A stretch of 64,000 bases of DNA, taken from assembly GCF_014385085.1 (NCBI RefSeq), contig NZ_JACRTD010000003.1, positions 1-64,000 on the forward strand, given 5' to 3'. The position numbers and the translations under genes were made by a program. Positions 26,201-33,047 of the stretch are shown here, piece by piece. The stretch's first letter is position 1; each line of letters opens with the position of its first letter. This DNA comes from Youxingia wuxianensis. GTDB taxonomy: Bacteria > Bacillota > Clostridia > Oscillospirales > Ruminococcaceae. Below the pieces are notes generated by a model that saw only the letters and a list, made by a program, of their open reading frames with translations, searched no databases and was not told where the DNA came from.

Positions 26201-26454
26201 TCCAGCAGGATGGCGGCCAGATCAGTGACCACATCGATGGCGAAGTGGAAGTCCATCTCCACGCCATCGGAGTGTGTAAACTCCAGATACTCCACGGTCT
26301 GGCGGAAGTCCCAGTTCTGCTTGTCCAGCCCAATCTTGGCAAAAATCTCGCTGAGGGGGATCTCCTCCTTCTTCTGATCTACCAAAAAGGCCACAAGGTT
26401 CAGGCTGTCGTCCGAGCCTCCGATAAAGTTGCCCCAGTATTTTTTGATATACAT
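20236..26454 (-). CDS. Giant multidomain poly-immunity protein (2072 aa)
   Basis: One uninterrupted frame joins several immunity-type domains, positions approximate. There is a novel N-terminal region (1-180), an Imm33/DUF2185-like domain (185-270, GWDSGWRFTAGDESEAYMDD), TPR helices (290-400) and two unassigned domains (415-800). A second TPR block (805-950) and a basic linker (950-965) come next, then SMI1/KNR4 (985-1135) and DUF4261 (1158-1400). An acidic linker is followed by a suppressor-of-fused domain (1434-1640, YYTLVTMGMGAHRMN), a DUF7832-like region (1655-1815) and DUF4253 (to the end, YGFCPDIVDQ and the terminal WYFWWD). It has no signal peptide or membrane segment. AAAAGGAGGCGTGACGG precedes the ATG. 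It probably neutralises several toxins as one polypeptide. Confidence 0.85.
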   Translation of the reverse strand: MYIKKYWGNFIGGSDDSLNLVAFLVDQKKEEIPLSEIFAKIGLDKQNWDFRQTVEYLEFTHSDGVEMDFHFAIDVVTDLAAILLECSVSGSVNLQDLDEYNTPTRRIRITVTPEEHDAMNKALADFAQNPLEYDLSEMMDNEEIQEMARDVEALRKELYEASGRNRDYHVKAEDVKHLLPDWEGADGCIATNRITVEGCKVSYCYREKPDGGWDSGWRFTAGDESEAYMDDPNNAGIYKLNTICNDDPDIIPLLNTPAPCAFERDENGVFQQIKDWKPDEDEEGPDMDILKQCQKWHEEDKHQKIVDALEAISAEERTPEMDMELARAYNNLADSSEPEGRKLLHQALELMQSHEEELGDTYSWNFRMGYAYYYLDQEGRALRHFEKALELHPGDDPKLNTRQDMEELIDSCKKGISLPQFWECFRERTESTWKDFARQEAQLRRMMDEDKDHTRGQELVDRVEGILNQAFDEISFEMGVGGEKYELILTPEGDKVKLFELVYFQKHAPKEVLEHWNILVGRQPIRNIGFRTDDGWDISGEDVQIWLEQQGKNSFALSAYCEKLLPMLEEEEGRVWWMLTTLTDQVLGEIPHMRYIGSFDVLEAPRAEPSIPMSQLPDKLKEKGANLSTDPEAYLNSYLGYKMEPNKDPDADWRLDVMAGSTNCVPLINGYLDADNDFMDALHADGAVAGFFCYPLDTLREEEGTDKIFDFRDKLEEVFTTGDGPEILTLTGGATGLFCGYVDFIAWDIQTALQMAKKFFEDSDIPWASFHTFRREAGTVNLKTPSEEEPDDEDQASELDETLTGMDYIPYTPQNEEEFFQQLEQWNDEDEYTRCIQALNAIPEDWRNYRIVYAMAQALENYAILGDHQEEPPYYKAEKALLRAIELLESVREEGQDKAQWNMRMAYGYQYLYHQEEKAIPYAQRWAELDPEDENAPAVIQECQEEIAKRRRRAGRKKKAKFVPGAVPFEGFDFTNFWDDNEYALKEYVSDPPSDELITSVEEELGYKLPASYIWLMKRHNGGIPVNDCYPTDEPTSWAEDHVAITGILGIGREKSCSLCGELGSQFMIDEWGYPAIGVAICDCPSAGHDMIFLDYRACGPQGEPAVVHVDQENDYKITHLADSFEEFIRGLEPESAFDEDADEETEPSEETDADRTGIFTGFVLLSKGKWDKEQFIRDMKEKWDIAVDEYDASEEKDDDALVFEVGDMLAAVSLNNYPIPGGEAEGNAENNYMWEDAVKVAREHRAHIMVAVLGKEEDLLEKGKLFTKVVAACCRQEYATGIYTSGVVFEPRFYEGFADMMQEDELPIFNWIWFGLWRDEHGMNGYTYGMASFGKDEMEVLGTDAEPGDLRDFLASLASYVLENDVELHDGETIGFAEDDKHTITRSPGVGLPEEQMTLKISWASSDGDPDDDGDDPDGEAPEDEESGVPEVYTEEEMEAVEGHIQQYFGEFENVFHELSSPDIHVDICVVPPSEKRDYYTLVTMGMGAHRMNVPEELAEYKLERAELAIALPGNWKLKREDSKNERWYWPIRLLKTLARLPIASDTWLGFGHTMDNEEDFAKGTKLCAAILTGPQDTEDGSEVCILPSGEEVNFYQVIPLYREELEYKMEHDADALLDKMDGISFVTYNTRPNAMTMGKLGSVEDGGVMEMDCADWHLETIQEKNLPVDELSAYNHMAIYLRWCMEHDLMGEEFLAEYKEVAEKVKADPAGVDLRAFIRDELDGQLVGPMFNKIGRAFASYYYGEPDSPYFPSDIDDYAIGIIGQERNYSDEIQDEAYLFIPFDEDYYQAMAEVIEERFTNWQGQDFDEDTLEPSELAKALMEYLDCECTYFPSMKDDDPIMAAYNYAKRDSAQEGFVPVLIKADDETLLECLVMNADPKNDADIYEFDLKTVTEYRKKMLSTSVKDGKAVLEELTGQRKEEAEDDDMDWDEEILGEMEGGYENNRISCYWDSDTDMTHPLILAKIPVKNPWEIFAYLPFGNWNECPDTPQLMAAAKYWFERYGAVPAAMSHDELEFLLPAPISKKNAMEVALEQYGFCPDIVDQEPEDATVGALADVLWQSIVWYFWWD

Positions 26455-26469
26455 CCGTCACGCCTCCTT

Positions 26470-26820
26470 TTATTCCGGCCACTCATCTCCGTCACAACGG
26501 CTGATGAAGTCATAGTGCAGGCTCTCAAAATAGTCGTTGGGATAGGATTCACCGTCCTGATGAAGCTCCAGCCCCTCCAGATCCATCATCTCATTGATAT
26601 ATGCAAGGGTATCGTGGATACCCGCAATATGTTCGTCCTGAAGCATCTCGGCCAGCACATCTTTCTGCTCCGGTGTCAGTGCGGCGAGAAGATCATTCTT
26701 CGCCTTGTTGTCCTCCGTCTTGGGAAAGCCATCACCTTTGACCCACAGGGCCGTCATGCTGCCTTTCCGCTCCACAAGGCCGTCAATGAATGCTTTATAC
26801 AGTTCCAGCTCCTTGCTCAT
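26470..26820 (-). CDS. DUF6547-like small protein
   Basis: The 116-residue protein starts MSKELELYKAFIDGLVERKG and ends DFISRCDGDEWPE; the whole is helical and acidic. The opening resembles the DUF6547 family, but I am not certain. GGAGGATCTGCT precedes the ATG at 26820. It lies 15 bases upstream of the giant gene. An immunity role is inferred from context. Confidence 0.65.
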   Translation of the reverse strand: MSKELELYKAFIDGLVERKGSMTALWVKGDGFPKTEDNKAKNDLLAALTPEQKDVLAEMLQDEHIAGIHDTLAYINEMMDLEGLELHQDGESYPNDYFESLHYDFISRCDGDEWPE

Positions 26821-26845
26821 AGCAGATCCTCCATTCCCAAGCAAT

Positions 26846-27694
26846 TTACTTTCGGATCAAACTCCCGTTATCAATGAGGGCAGCCTCCCGGATGCGCCGG
26901 AGGGATTCCGGCTCCAGCAAAAACTCCCGCAGGTTCGGGTCCTCAAAGAAGGACATGGGACGCACCTGCGTCGGCCCGGCAACCGCCCAGAGCCGCGATG
27001 TTGCCAACCGCTCCGCTGTCTGGAGCGCCTTCTCCCGTTCGCCCAGATAGAGGTAGCGGGCGATTGCGTCCCGATAGGAGGAGTCAGCCATGGGCACGCC
27101 TTGAATCTCCTCAAAGAGATCTACGGCATCCCTGGCGGTTCCGAACATACAGCAGTGGTTATAGAACTTCCGCCTGGCATCGGGATCGTCCTGTGAGAGT
27201 TTCTTATTCTGTTCCACCAGCTTTGCCCAGAGCTGCTCCTTCGTCTGGGGCTCCTCCGGCTCATGGTAAGGGTAGTTCTTGTCATTGTCCGCAAAGGGCA
27301 TCACGCCCCGCTTGAGGTAGTCCATAAGGATGTCACAGAACCGATCCCGCTGGGGGAGGCCGTTCTCAGCCCGGATGCGCGCCTGTTCCTTCGTCAGCGC
27401 CTCAATCAGTTCCTGCTCCCGGTGGAGCCGGATGGCCGCCACCGTCATGGCGATCATGTGTTCATCGCTCACATTGCTGTAATACCACTCCTCCAGCCAG
27501 GGAAGAATGGCCAGATCCAAAGCCAGGGCCTTTTCATAGTCCATGTTAAAATAGGCAACCTCAGCCTTAACCGCTGCTACCTGATGGGGGTATTTATCGG
27601 CAAAGGATTCCAGCGTGTCCAAGGCTTCTTCTTTGCCATCCATGATCTCATAGCAGACCATGCGGACTTTCTTGGGAAGTTTCACGACATCCAT
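26846..27694 (-). CDS. Hypothetical helical-repeat protein (282 aa)
   Basis: The protein contains helical pairs suggestive of TPR-like repeats (AVKAEVAYFNMDYEKALALD; YRDAIARYLYLGEREKALQT). The ATG at 27694 follows GAAGGAGGCGTCAAC. No enzymatic motif is visible. Its 3' end is 26 bases from the next gene. Proteins of this type are frequent in immunity arrays, where TPR modules mediate binding to toxins. Confidence 0.7.
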   Translation of the reverse strand: MDVVKLPKKVRMVCYEIMDGKEEALDTLESFADKYPHQVAAVKAEVAYFNMDYEKALALDLAILPWLEEWYYSNVSDEHMIAMTVAAIRLHREQELIEALTKEQARIRAENGLPQRDRFCDILMDYLKRGVMPFADNDKNYPYHEPEEPQTKEQLWAKLVEQNKKLSQDDPDARRKFYNHCCMFGTARDAVDLFEEIQGVPMADSSYRDAIARYLYLGEREKALQTAERLATSRLWAVAGPTQVRPMSFFEDPNLREFLLEPESLRRIREAALIDNGSLIRK

Positions 27695-27723
27695 GTTGAC
27701 GCCTCCTTCAGCCTTTTTTACGG

Positions 27724-28293
27724 TCAATGCTGTTTCAATTCATCCTCCAAGCGTTTCAGATAGGTCGCAGGAACCACTTTTGTCAGCCAGACTCCATTGG
27801 CGGACAAGTAAAAGCAATATCCGTCCCGGTGCATCTGGCCGGCATCCACCAGGTAGATCACAGGTTCTCCATGCCGGCGCCCAACTTTCTCCGCTGTTTC
27901 CTGATCCGGTGAAAGATGAACATACAGACGGCTCCTGGGGAGTAGTCCCTGGGCCTCGATAGAGGCGGCAAACCGCTGGGCTGTTCCGTGGTACAGCGTC
28001 TCCGGAGGTTCAGTCACGGGGAGTTCCACATCCACCTGGACGGAGTGGCCCTGGTTGGCCCGGATTTTTGTCCCGTCCTGGCTGAAGGAATATCGCTGCT
28101 TTTCATCACTCCGCACAATTTCATCCAGAATGTCCCGGTTGATGGGGTATTTTCTGCTGATACCCGCCAGCAGCGCATTGACATCCGCCCAGCCGTGGGC
28201 ATCCAACTTGATCCCAATGACCTCCGGCTTGTGCCGAAGGATCAAACTGATATATTTGCTGATCCTTGTGAGATCGGGCGTTGTTTCTCTCAT
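27724..28293 (-). CDS. kptA: RNA 2'-phosphotransferase (KptA/Tpt1 family)
   Basis: The protein (189 residues) has the KptA motif set: ISKYISLILRHKPEVIG, RYSFSQDGTKIRANQGHSVQ in overlap, LYHGT and VHLSPDQETAE. Tpt1/KptA enzymes transfer an internal 2'-phosphate from RNA to NAD+. In eukaryotes this completes tRNA splicing; the bacterial role is unclear. With rtcB in the same array it forms an RNA end-repair set. GAGAGGTTACTT precedes the ATG. Confidence 0.93.
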   Translation of the reverse strand: MRETTPDLTRISKYISLILRHKPEVIGIKLDAHGWADVNALLAGISRKYPINRDILDEIVRSDEKQRYSFSQDGTKIRANQGHSVQVDVELPVTEPPETLYHGTAQRFAASIEAQGLLPRSRLYVHLSPDQETAEKVGRRHGEPVIYLVDAGQMHRDGYCFYLSANGVWLTKVVPATYLKRLEDELKQH

Positions 28294-28310
28294 AAGTAAC
28301 CTCTCGAAAA

Positions 28311-28859
28311 TTATCTTTTAAGCCATCGTTCCAGCATATTGATTTCTTGAAATGGATGCCACAGCAATTCTGCCATTTGTATCGATTCCTGCTGCTCTGA
28401 CTCCTCAGAAGGATTAGAGCAAGGCGTTAAGTGCAGTACCAATTCTTTCTCTGTTTGATTTTGGATGGCAATTTGATGACCATGTGTATCCATTGTCAAC
28501 ACCGTGAATTGCCGCTCATACAAATCCAGGAGAAGCAGAGGACACTCCACTCGATTTTGGTCGGATAAGTACACCTGTGACTTCAAACACATATACCGGC
28601 CATTCGCAGAAAACACAGGAGTTTGAGGAGGAAAATGGGCTTTGTATGCGTTCAGTAGCAGGAGGGGATGCTCTCGGTTTTCGAAAACGGCCAGACAGCC
28701 TACCTCGTTGCACATAGTGACTTCTGCAATGGAATAGATCAAGATGGCGTATTTACCAGTTACAGACTGGGTAAGTTGATCATAGACATAGGGAAAATGC
28801 TCCCTAATCCTCCAGTGAGGCAGGTTTTCAAAGAGATAATTCCAGCCGTTGATGTCCAT
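28311..28859 (-). CDS. Hypothetical protein (182 aa), AT-richer
   Basis: The protein starts MDINGWNYLFENLPHWRIRE and has strand-rich core phrases (YAILIYSIAEVTMCNEVGCL; PLLLLDLYERQFTVLTMD) suggesting a beta-propeller fragment or sandwich. It ends EINMLERWLKR. TAGAGGGAAACA precedes the ATG. The gene is less GC-rich than its flanks. No family is recognised. Confidence 0.68.
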   Translation of the reverse strand: MDINGWNYLFENLPHWRIREHFPYVYDQLTQSVTGKYAILIYSIAEVTMCNEVGCLAVFENREHPLLLLNAYKAHFPPQTPVFSANGRYMCLKSQVYLSDQNRVECPLLLLDLYERQFTVLTMDTHGHQIAIQNQTEKELVLHLTPCSNPSEESEQQESIQMAELLWHPFQEINMLERWLKR

Positions 28860-28876
28860 TGTTTCCCTCTATTCTC

Positions 28877-29845
28877 TCAAGTCATCTCCACCCGGATAAT
28901 AGGCCGGTAGAAGTCATAATCGCCGTTCAGTTCCTTGTCCTCCTGCACTTCCGGCTTGCAGTGGGGCGAACAGGGCAGAAAACCGAGAAAGATCCCCAGT
29001 CCGCCGCAGATGCTGCGCCCGCCATCACCGCCGCAGGTGGTAAACTGCTCGGCCTTCACCACCTCCCGCATATAGGGGTCATAGGCAATGGACAGGCCGA
29101 AGAAGTTGGGTTCCTCCATATCGAAGGGCTTGTCCTCATCCTCCGGGCTTTCGAAGTGGTGCAGGTGCATGGAGTAGTCCATTCCATCTCCCCAGGGGAA
29201 CAGGGTGCGGCACCCACCGCCGCACAGATAGGCCCACTCGTCTGCCGCAGGCAGCGAAAGCCCCTGCTTTTCCAGCCCGGCAAGAAACGCATCGTAGTCT
29301 GTGCGGTTATAGATGCAGATCTGAAAGCCCTTTTCCGTCCGCTCAATGCGGGCTGACTGGTGCATAGTAAGGCTGTCAAGGTCACTCCAGGCAAACTCCC
29401 GGAACTTCTTCAGCCAGTCAGGATGGGCGGACAGTCTGGGATCGTCCATTGTGACCGGCTCCCAGCAGAGTTCCTCCAGCTCCCGGCCCACCAGCATAGG
29501 GCCAATAGCTGCCTGACGAACAGGAGCCATTCTTTCCCGGATCATCTCCTCCGGGTCCCGCTCCAACTCCCATTCCCGGAACAGGTACTCCAACTCATCC
29601 CGGCTCTCCTGATTCAGCCCTACAGCAAATTGTTCCCAGCCCAGGGTGATGGTATCACCGGGGACAAAGACGAACTCCCGGCCATCTTTCTCGAATATGC
29701 CGGTGGTACAGTTCTTGCCCCAGCGGTCAAAGGTATGCAGGCCAAGAAAGGTCATATCATAACGAGTAGCCAGGCTTTCCATCAGCGCCTGCTTCTCGGT
29801 GGTTTCCATTTGATTGAATTGGGTGCGAAATAGTCTTTCGTTCAT
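28877..29845 (-). CDS. SUMF1-like (FGE-type C-lectin fold) protein
   Basis: The 322-residue protein has FGE/SUMF1 hallmarks: FEKDGREFVFVPGDTITLG, then LPAADEWAYLCGGGCRTLFP with WGDGMDYS, and a C-terminal GGDGGRSICGGLG. Formylglycine-generating-enzyme-like folds include true oxidases and many binding-only relatives. The catalytic cysteine pair of FGE is not clearly kept, so this is likely a binding or immunity protein. AGGAGGACTTGCT precedes the ATG. Confidence 0.68.
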   Translation of the reverse strand: MNERLFRTQFNQMETTEKQALMESLATRYDMTFLGLHTFDRWGKNCTTGIFEKDGREFVFVPGDTITLGWEQFAVGLNQESRDELEYLFREWELERDPEEMIRERMAPVRQAAIGPMLVGRELEELCWEPVTMDDPRLSAHPDWLKKFREFAWSDLDSLTMHQSARIERTEKGFQICIYNRTDYDAFLAGLEKQGLSLPAADEWAYLCGGGCRTLFPWGDGMDYSMHLHHFESPEDEDKPFDMEEPNFFGLSIAYDPYMREVVKAEQFTTCGGDGGRSICGGLGIFLGFLPCSPHCKPEVQEDKELNGDYDFYRPIIRVEMT

Positions 29846-29856
29846 AGCAAGTCCTC

Positions 29857-30267
29857 CTACAGCCTATCCAGATTTTCCTGTAGATCGCCTTGCCTCAAGT
29901 GTTGGGCAATGGCTTGGTTCAGTGCCTTATGGGGGTGATAGGCTGCCTGCTCTACATCGTGGAGGCACTCCTCCATCAATGCCTCCGGCAAAATGCCTTC
30001 CCGTTTGCCATAAAGATGGCCGAAGGCATAGCACACAGACTTTAGAAAGTCAAAAATGTAGTCGTGATTTCCGCGCATACTGGGCAGATCATTGAATGAG
30101 CCCATACCACCGTATGCCCGAAGATGATGGGCAACCTCCCGCCGCTGGTTCCAGTCCTGAATGTCCCGCTCCAACCAGTCGATCCAGTTCTTGAATTCCG
30201 GATGGTCTGCCTGAAGGATTGAGCGCAGACAGATCAGAGCCTCGGTATAAATATCTGTCTGTTTCAT
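29857..30267 (-). CDS. DUF6966-like immunity-type protein
   Basis: This 136-residue protein contains VAHHLRAYGGMGSFNDLPSM, an HLRA-x-GGMGSFNDL phrase I associate with DUF6966, followed by a helical C-terminus (HKALNQAIAQHLRQGDLQEN). The family is uncharacterised and found in immunity loci. GGGAGGAATCTG precedes the ATG. Twelve bases separate it from the SUMF1-like gene. Confidence 0.68.
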   Translation of the reverse strand: MKQTDIYTEALICLRSILQADHPEFKNWIDWLERDIQDWNQRREVAHHLRAYGGMGSFNDLPSMRGNHDYIFDFLKSVCYAFGHLYGKREGILPEALMEECLHDVEQAAYHPHKALNQAIAQHLRQGDLQENLDRL

Positions 30268-30281
30268 CAGATTCCTCCCAA

Positions 30282-30968
30282 CTATTTTCCGAAATGCTCC
30301 AGATACAAATCCCGCACAGAATAAGGGCCTACAAGGTTCGTTTCCTGTCGGCCATCCCAGGAATACACATGAATTTTGCCCTCGTCCCCAATGTACTGTT
30401 GTTCCTCAAAGGATGCGGGGAATGGGAAACTTTCTACCATGTTCCAGTTGATCTTGGATTTCAGCTCATCAAACTCCTCGCGCTTGAGCCTTTTGAAGTT
30501 AAACACCAGTGCTGCCCCAATCCCATCGAACAGCAAGTCTGCGTATTCTCTGGGGGTGATGCTCTCGCTCACATTGGCGGCATCAATATTGACATCCAGA
30601 ACCTTGTTGCCGCAGTTTGTCCAGATTTTATCGGGAGAGAACCAGGTGGTGCGTTCCTCAGAGTCTGCAAAGTCCTCACGGGGATACCATCCGTTTGCGC
30701 TGTCCGGCTTGACGCCTTCCCGAAGCGGCCCGTTGTACGGGGAAAGTGGATAATATTGGTGCCGCACCGGATCAAATCGGTCAAACGAAGTTTTCAGCAG
30801 ATACCTATGCTTTTCGCTTCGCATGAGCTTATGGGGCTTCACGATATTTTCTTCGATCAAACTCCAAATGTACTCATCTACACGGATGGATACACGGGGA
30901 CGGCTGAATAGTGTGATTTTGTTTGTGTCTGTATCCACATTGAGCCAGACACGATTGATTTCAACCAT
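30282..30968 (-). CDS. Hypothetical protein (228 aa)
   Basis: The chosen ATG (MVEINRVWLNVDTDTNKITL) lies seven bases after GCGAGG; an ATG two codons upstream abuts that site. The protein mixes strands and helices with REDFADSEERTTWFSPDKIW and a C-terminal GPYSVRDLYLEHFGK. No family is recognised. It overlaps no neighbour and is spaced by 14 to 16 bases on each side. Confidence 0.68.
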   Translation of the reverse strand: MVEINRVWLNVDTDTNKITLFSRPRVSIRVDEYIWSLIEENIVKPHKLMRSEKHRYLLKTSFDRFDPVRHQYYPLSPYNGPLREGVKPDSANGWYPREDFADSEERTTWFSPDKIWTNCGNKVLDVNIDAANVSESITPREYADLLFDGIGAALVFNFKRLKREEFDELKSKINWNMVESFPFPASFEEQQYIGDEGKIHVYSWDGRQETNLVGPYSVRDLYLEHFGK

Positions 30969-30984
30969 TGTCATTCCTCGCTTT

Positions 30985-31698
30985 TCAAAACGCTCCGCTA
31001 TAAAATCGGCTCTCCCAGATGGCCTCAAATTCCGCTTTCTCTATTATACAGGCATGGAACTCCTCGCCCCAGACATGGGCGTTCAATTCCTCCACGGTGG
31101 GGATCGGCGTGATCTCGATGGCGCCGTCGTAAAGGTCAGGGATGTTGCGGGTGCGGCCATCCGCAGAGATGTCAATGGAGCGGAGGGCCAGCCGCTCATT
31201 TTCGGTATCCACTTCATAGAGGATGACCGATGGTTCACCCTCCGGTGCGCCCTCCCAAAAGAGCTTGATGTACTCGATCTTGCTAAGATAAGTCCGCATC
31301 GTTTTTTCATCGGCACAGGCCGCCCGGATCATTTTGGACAGTAGCATCAAATCGTCGATGTATTGGGAGTACACGCAGAACACATCCTCGTCAGAGTCGA
31401 AGTGAAACAGACCCACACCGCTGTTGTTTTCCTCGAACTCCCGTATCACGCCCCGGACCAGCCGCTCCCAGTCTCCGCTGCTTCCAGTCAGTCCCAGCCG
31501 ACGGAATTCTTCCGTCCGGAATCCATCGTTGATTTTCAGCAGAAGGGAGATGGCATAGGGGTGGTGGGGAATGAGAAAGAATGGCGCGATCTGCTCCGGC
31601 TTCACCCAGATTTTGAAGGGCGGACGCGGATCGGGTATCCAGGGCAGCATCTCCCACTGGTCGTCCGGTCTGTTTCCGTATTGGGAAAAGTCTTTCAT
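30985..31698 (-). CDS. Imm51 - DUF6881 fusion protein
   Basis: The N-terminal 130 residues resemble Imm51 (YAISLLLKINDGFRTEEFRR, SSGDWERLVRGVIREFEENN, VGLFHFDSDEDVFCVYSQYI). The C-terminal 90 resemble DUF6881 (VDTENERLALRSIDISADGR, TPIPTVEELNAHVWGEEFHA). Both are families of toxin immunity loci, so one polypeptide may confer two specificities. The ATG at 31698 follows GCGAGGGATTAC. Confidence 0.75.
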   Translation of the reverse strand: MKDFSQYGNRPDDQWEMLPWIPDPRPPFKIWVKPEQIAPFFLIPHHPYAISLLLKINDGFRTEEFRRLGLTGSSGDWERLVRGVIREFEENNSGVGLFHFDSDEDVFCVYSQYIDDLMLLSKMIRAACADEKTMRTYLSKIEYIKLFWEGAPEGEPSVILYEVDTENERLALRSIDISADGRTRNIPDLYDGAIEITPIPTVEELNAHVWGEEFHACIIEKAEFEAIWESRFYSGAF

Positions 31699-31721
31699 GT
31701 AATCCCTCGCTTCCCGGCACA

Positions 31722-32180
31722 TCAGCAGCCCAGTTGTCCTCCGTTTACCGGGCGGAATATCCTTCGGCCCGCCAGCAGTTCCTCCAGCTTTTTGGCCAGC
31801 GCCTCCACAATGGCGTGGCAGGGATTCTCAACCCCCACGATCTCCAGCTTTTGCAGCTCGACGCAGTGGAGCGTTCCATAGAAGCCCAGCATGAAGTCCG
31901 TCAATTCAGCAATCATCCCATAGCCTTCCATGTTGCTCACATCCGTCTGACCTTCTTTTGCGGTCATCAGCCCAATGATCCCCACCGCCACGGTGAAAGC
32001 GCCGCAGCAGGAGTGCTCGGTCTGCATCCCAAGGCCCATGACGGAGAACATTTTCCGGGTCTCCTCGGACAAATTCAGATGGTAATATTCATTGCAGGCC
32101 ATGAACATCGCCTCGGCACAGGTCAGTTCCGTGCCGATATGGTAGTGGTTGACCAGTTCATAGAGTTTCATTGTTGCCAT
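31722..32180 (-). CDS. C_GCAxxG_C_C family protein
   Basis: The protein (about 152 residues) carries the cysteine spacing of the C_GCAxxG_C_C family: NHYHIGTELTCAEAMFMACN near the N-terminus, EHSCCGAFTVAVGIIGLMTA in the middle and a later NPCHAI. Family members are putative redox or metal-binding proteins. This one is unusual in an immunity array and may be true cargo. The start MATMKLYELV (32180) follows GGAGTATGGT. The upstream NADAR gene ends inside it (overlap of 13 bases). Confidence 0.72.
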   Translation of the reverse strand: MATMKLYELVNHYHIGTELTCAEAMFMACNEYYHLNLSEETRKMFSVMGLGMQTEHSCCGAFTVAVGIIGLMTAKEGQTDVSNMEGYGMIAELTDFMLGFYGTLHCVELQKLEIVGVENPCHAIVEALAKKLEELLAGRRIFRPVNGGQLGC

Positions 32181-33037
32181 ACCATACTCCAATCGCAAAG
32201 CATTTCATTCTGTGTCACTCTGCGCAGCTCGTCCCGCACCTCCATCAGCGCAAAGCCCAGCAGGTTTTGTCCACGCCACTTCATGGGGTCCTGGGCCTCC
32301 GGCGAACTGGCCGCGAGGCGGATGCCCCAGATGGCATCGTAGGGGCTGGCCTCCACCAGCACGCTGTCCCCGGTGGAAAGGAGAAACTCCCGCAGTTCGC
32401 GGTTCTGGCTAAATTTGTGCCAGTTGCCAAGCAGCACAATGGCGTACTTGAACTTGTCCCATACCTTCTGGTCAAAGCCCCGCACCTTGCGGCCCAGAGA
32501 CTTGATCTGCTTTTGGTCGCTGCATTTCAAAATCTGGTCCCGGATCTCTTTGTCGACGAACAGCTCGGCCTTAGCAGCCATCATATACTGCTCCATGCAG
32601 AGGTAGGAGTCAGCCGTCGTATAGAAGTCCTCCATCCACCACTGGCTGAGGCAGCTTTTTGTCAGCTGGCCGTCCTCGGATAGCTGATGGCCCCAGAACA
32701 GGCACAGCTCTCGTGGTTTCCCCGCAGTAAACTCCTGCTGGAGCCACTGGCGGGTGTACTTGGGCCTGCCCTCTGGCTGCCACGCCTCCACCAGGAAGTC
32801 GCCGTGTACCAGCACTTCACCAGTGTCCTCGTCCTCCCACCAGCCCTTCCAGGTCACCGGCTCAGGAAAGAGGGTGCGGTATTCCGCCCGCTCCTCCGGG
32901 GAGAGGGTGTCCAGCCAATGGCCGAACCGGTCTATGTAATCCTCCCCATAGCCCATGCGCCAGCCGATGGAGTATCGCTCGATCTCCCGGTGAGCCAGCC
33001 AAGGTGGAGGCATGATTTTCTGATCTTGTAGTGCCAT
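32168..33037 (-). CDS. NADAR-family protein (ADP-ribose-linked N-glycosidase)
   Basis: Residues 110-285 match the NADAR (DUF1768/YbiA) domain: LFWGHQLSEDGQLTKSCLSQ, TTADSYLCMEQYMMAAKAEL, VLVEASPYDAIWGIRLAA and NLLGFALMEVRDEL. NADAR enzymes cleave N-glycosidic bonds in nucleotide metabolites, and some remove ADP-ribose from guanine. An added N-terminal region (residues 1-105) is uncharacterised. Inside an immunity array it could undo toxin-catalysed ADP-ribosylation. GAGGAAAACAAT precedes the ATG. Confidence 0.82.
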   Translation of the reverse strand: MALQDQKIMPPPWLAHREIERYSIGWRMGYGEDYIDRFGHWLDTLSPEERAEYRTLFPEPVTWKGWWEDEDTGEVLVHGDFLVEAWQPEGRPKYTRQWLQQEFTAGKPRELCLFWGHQLSEDGQLTKSCLSQWWMEDFYTTADSYLCMEQYMMAAKAELFVDKEIRDQILKCSDQKQIKSLGRKVRGFDQKVWDKFKYAIVLLGNWHKFSQNRELREFLLSTGDSVLVEASPYDAIWGIRLAASSPEAQDPMKWRGQNLLGFALMEVRDELRRVTQNEMLCDWSMVWQQ

Positions 33038-33047
33038 ATTGTTTTCC

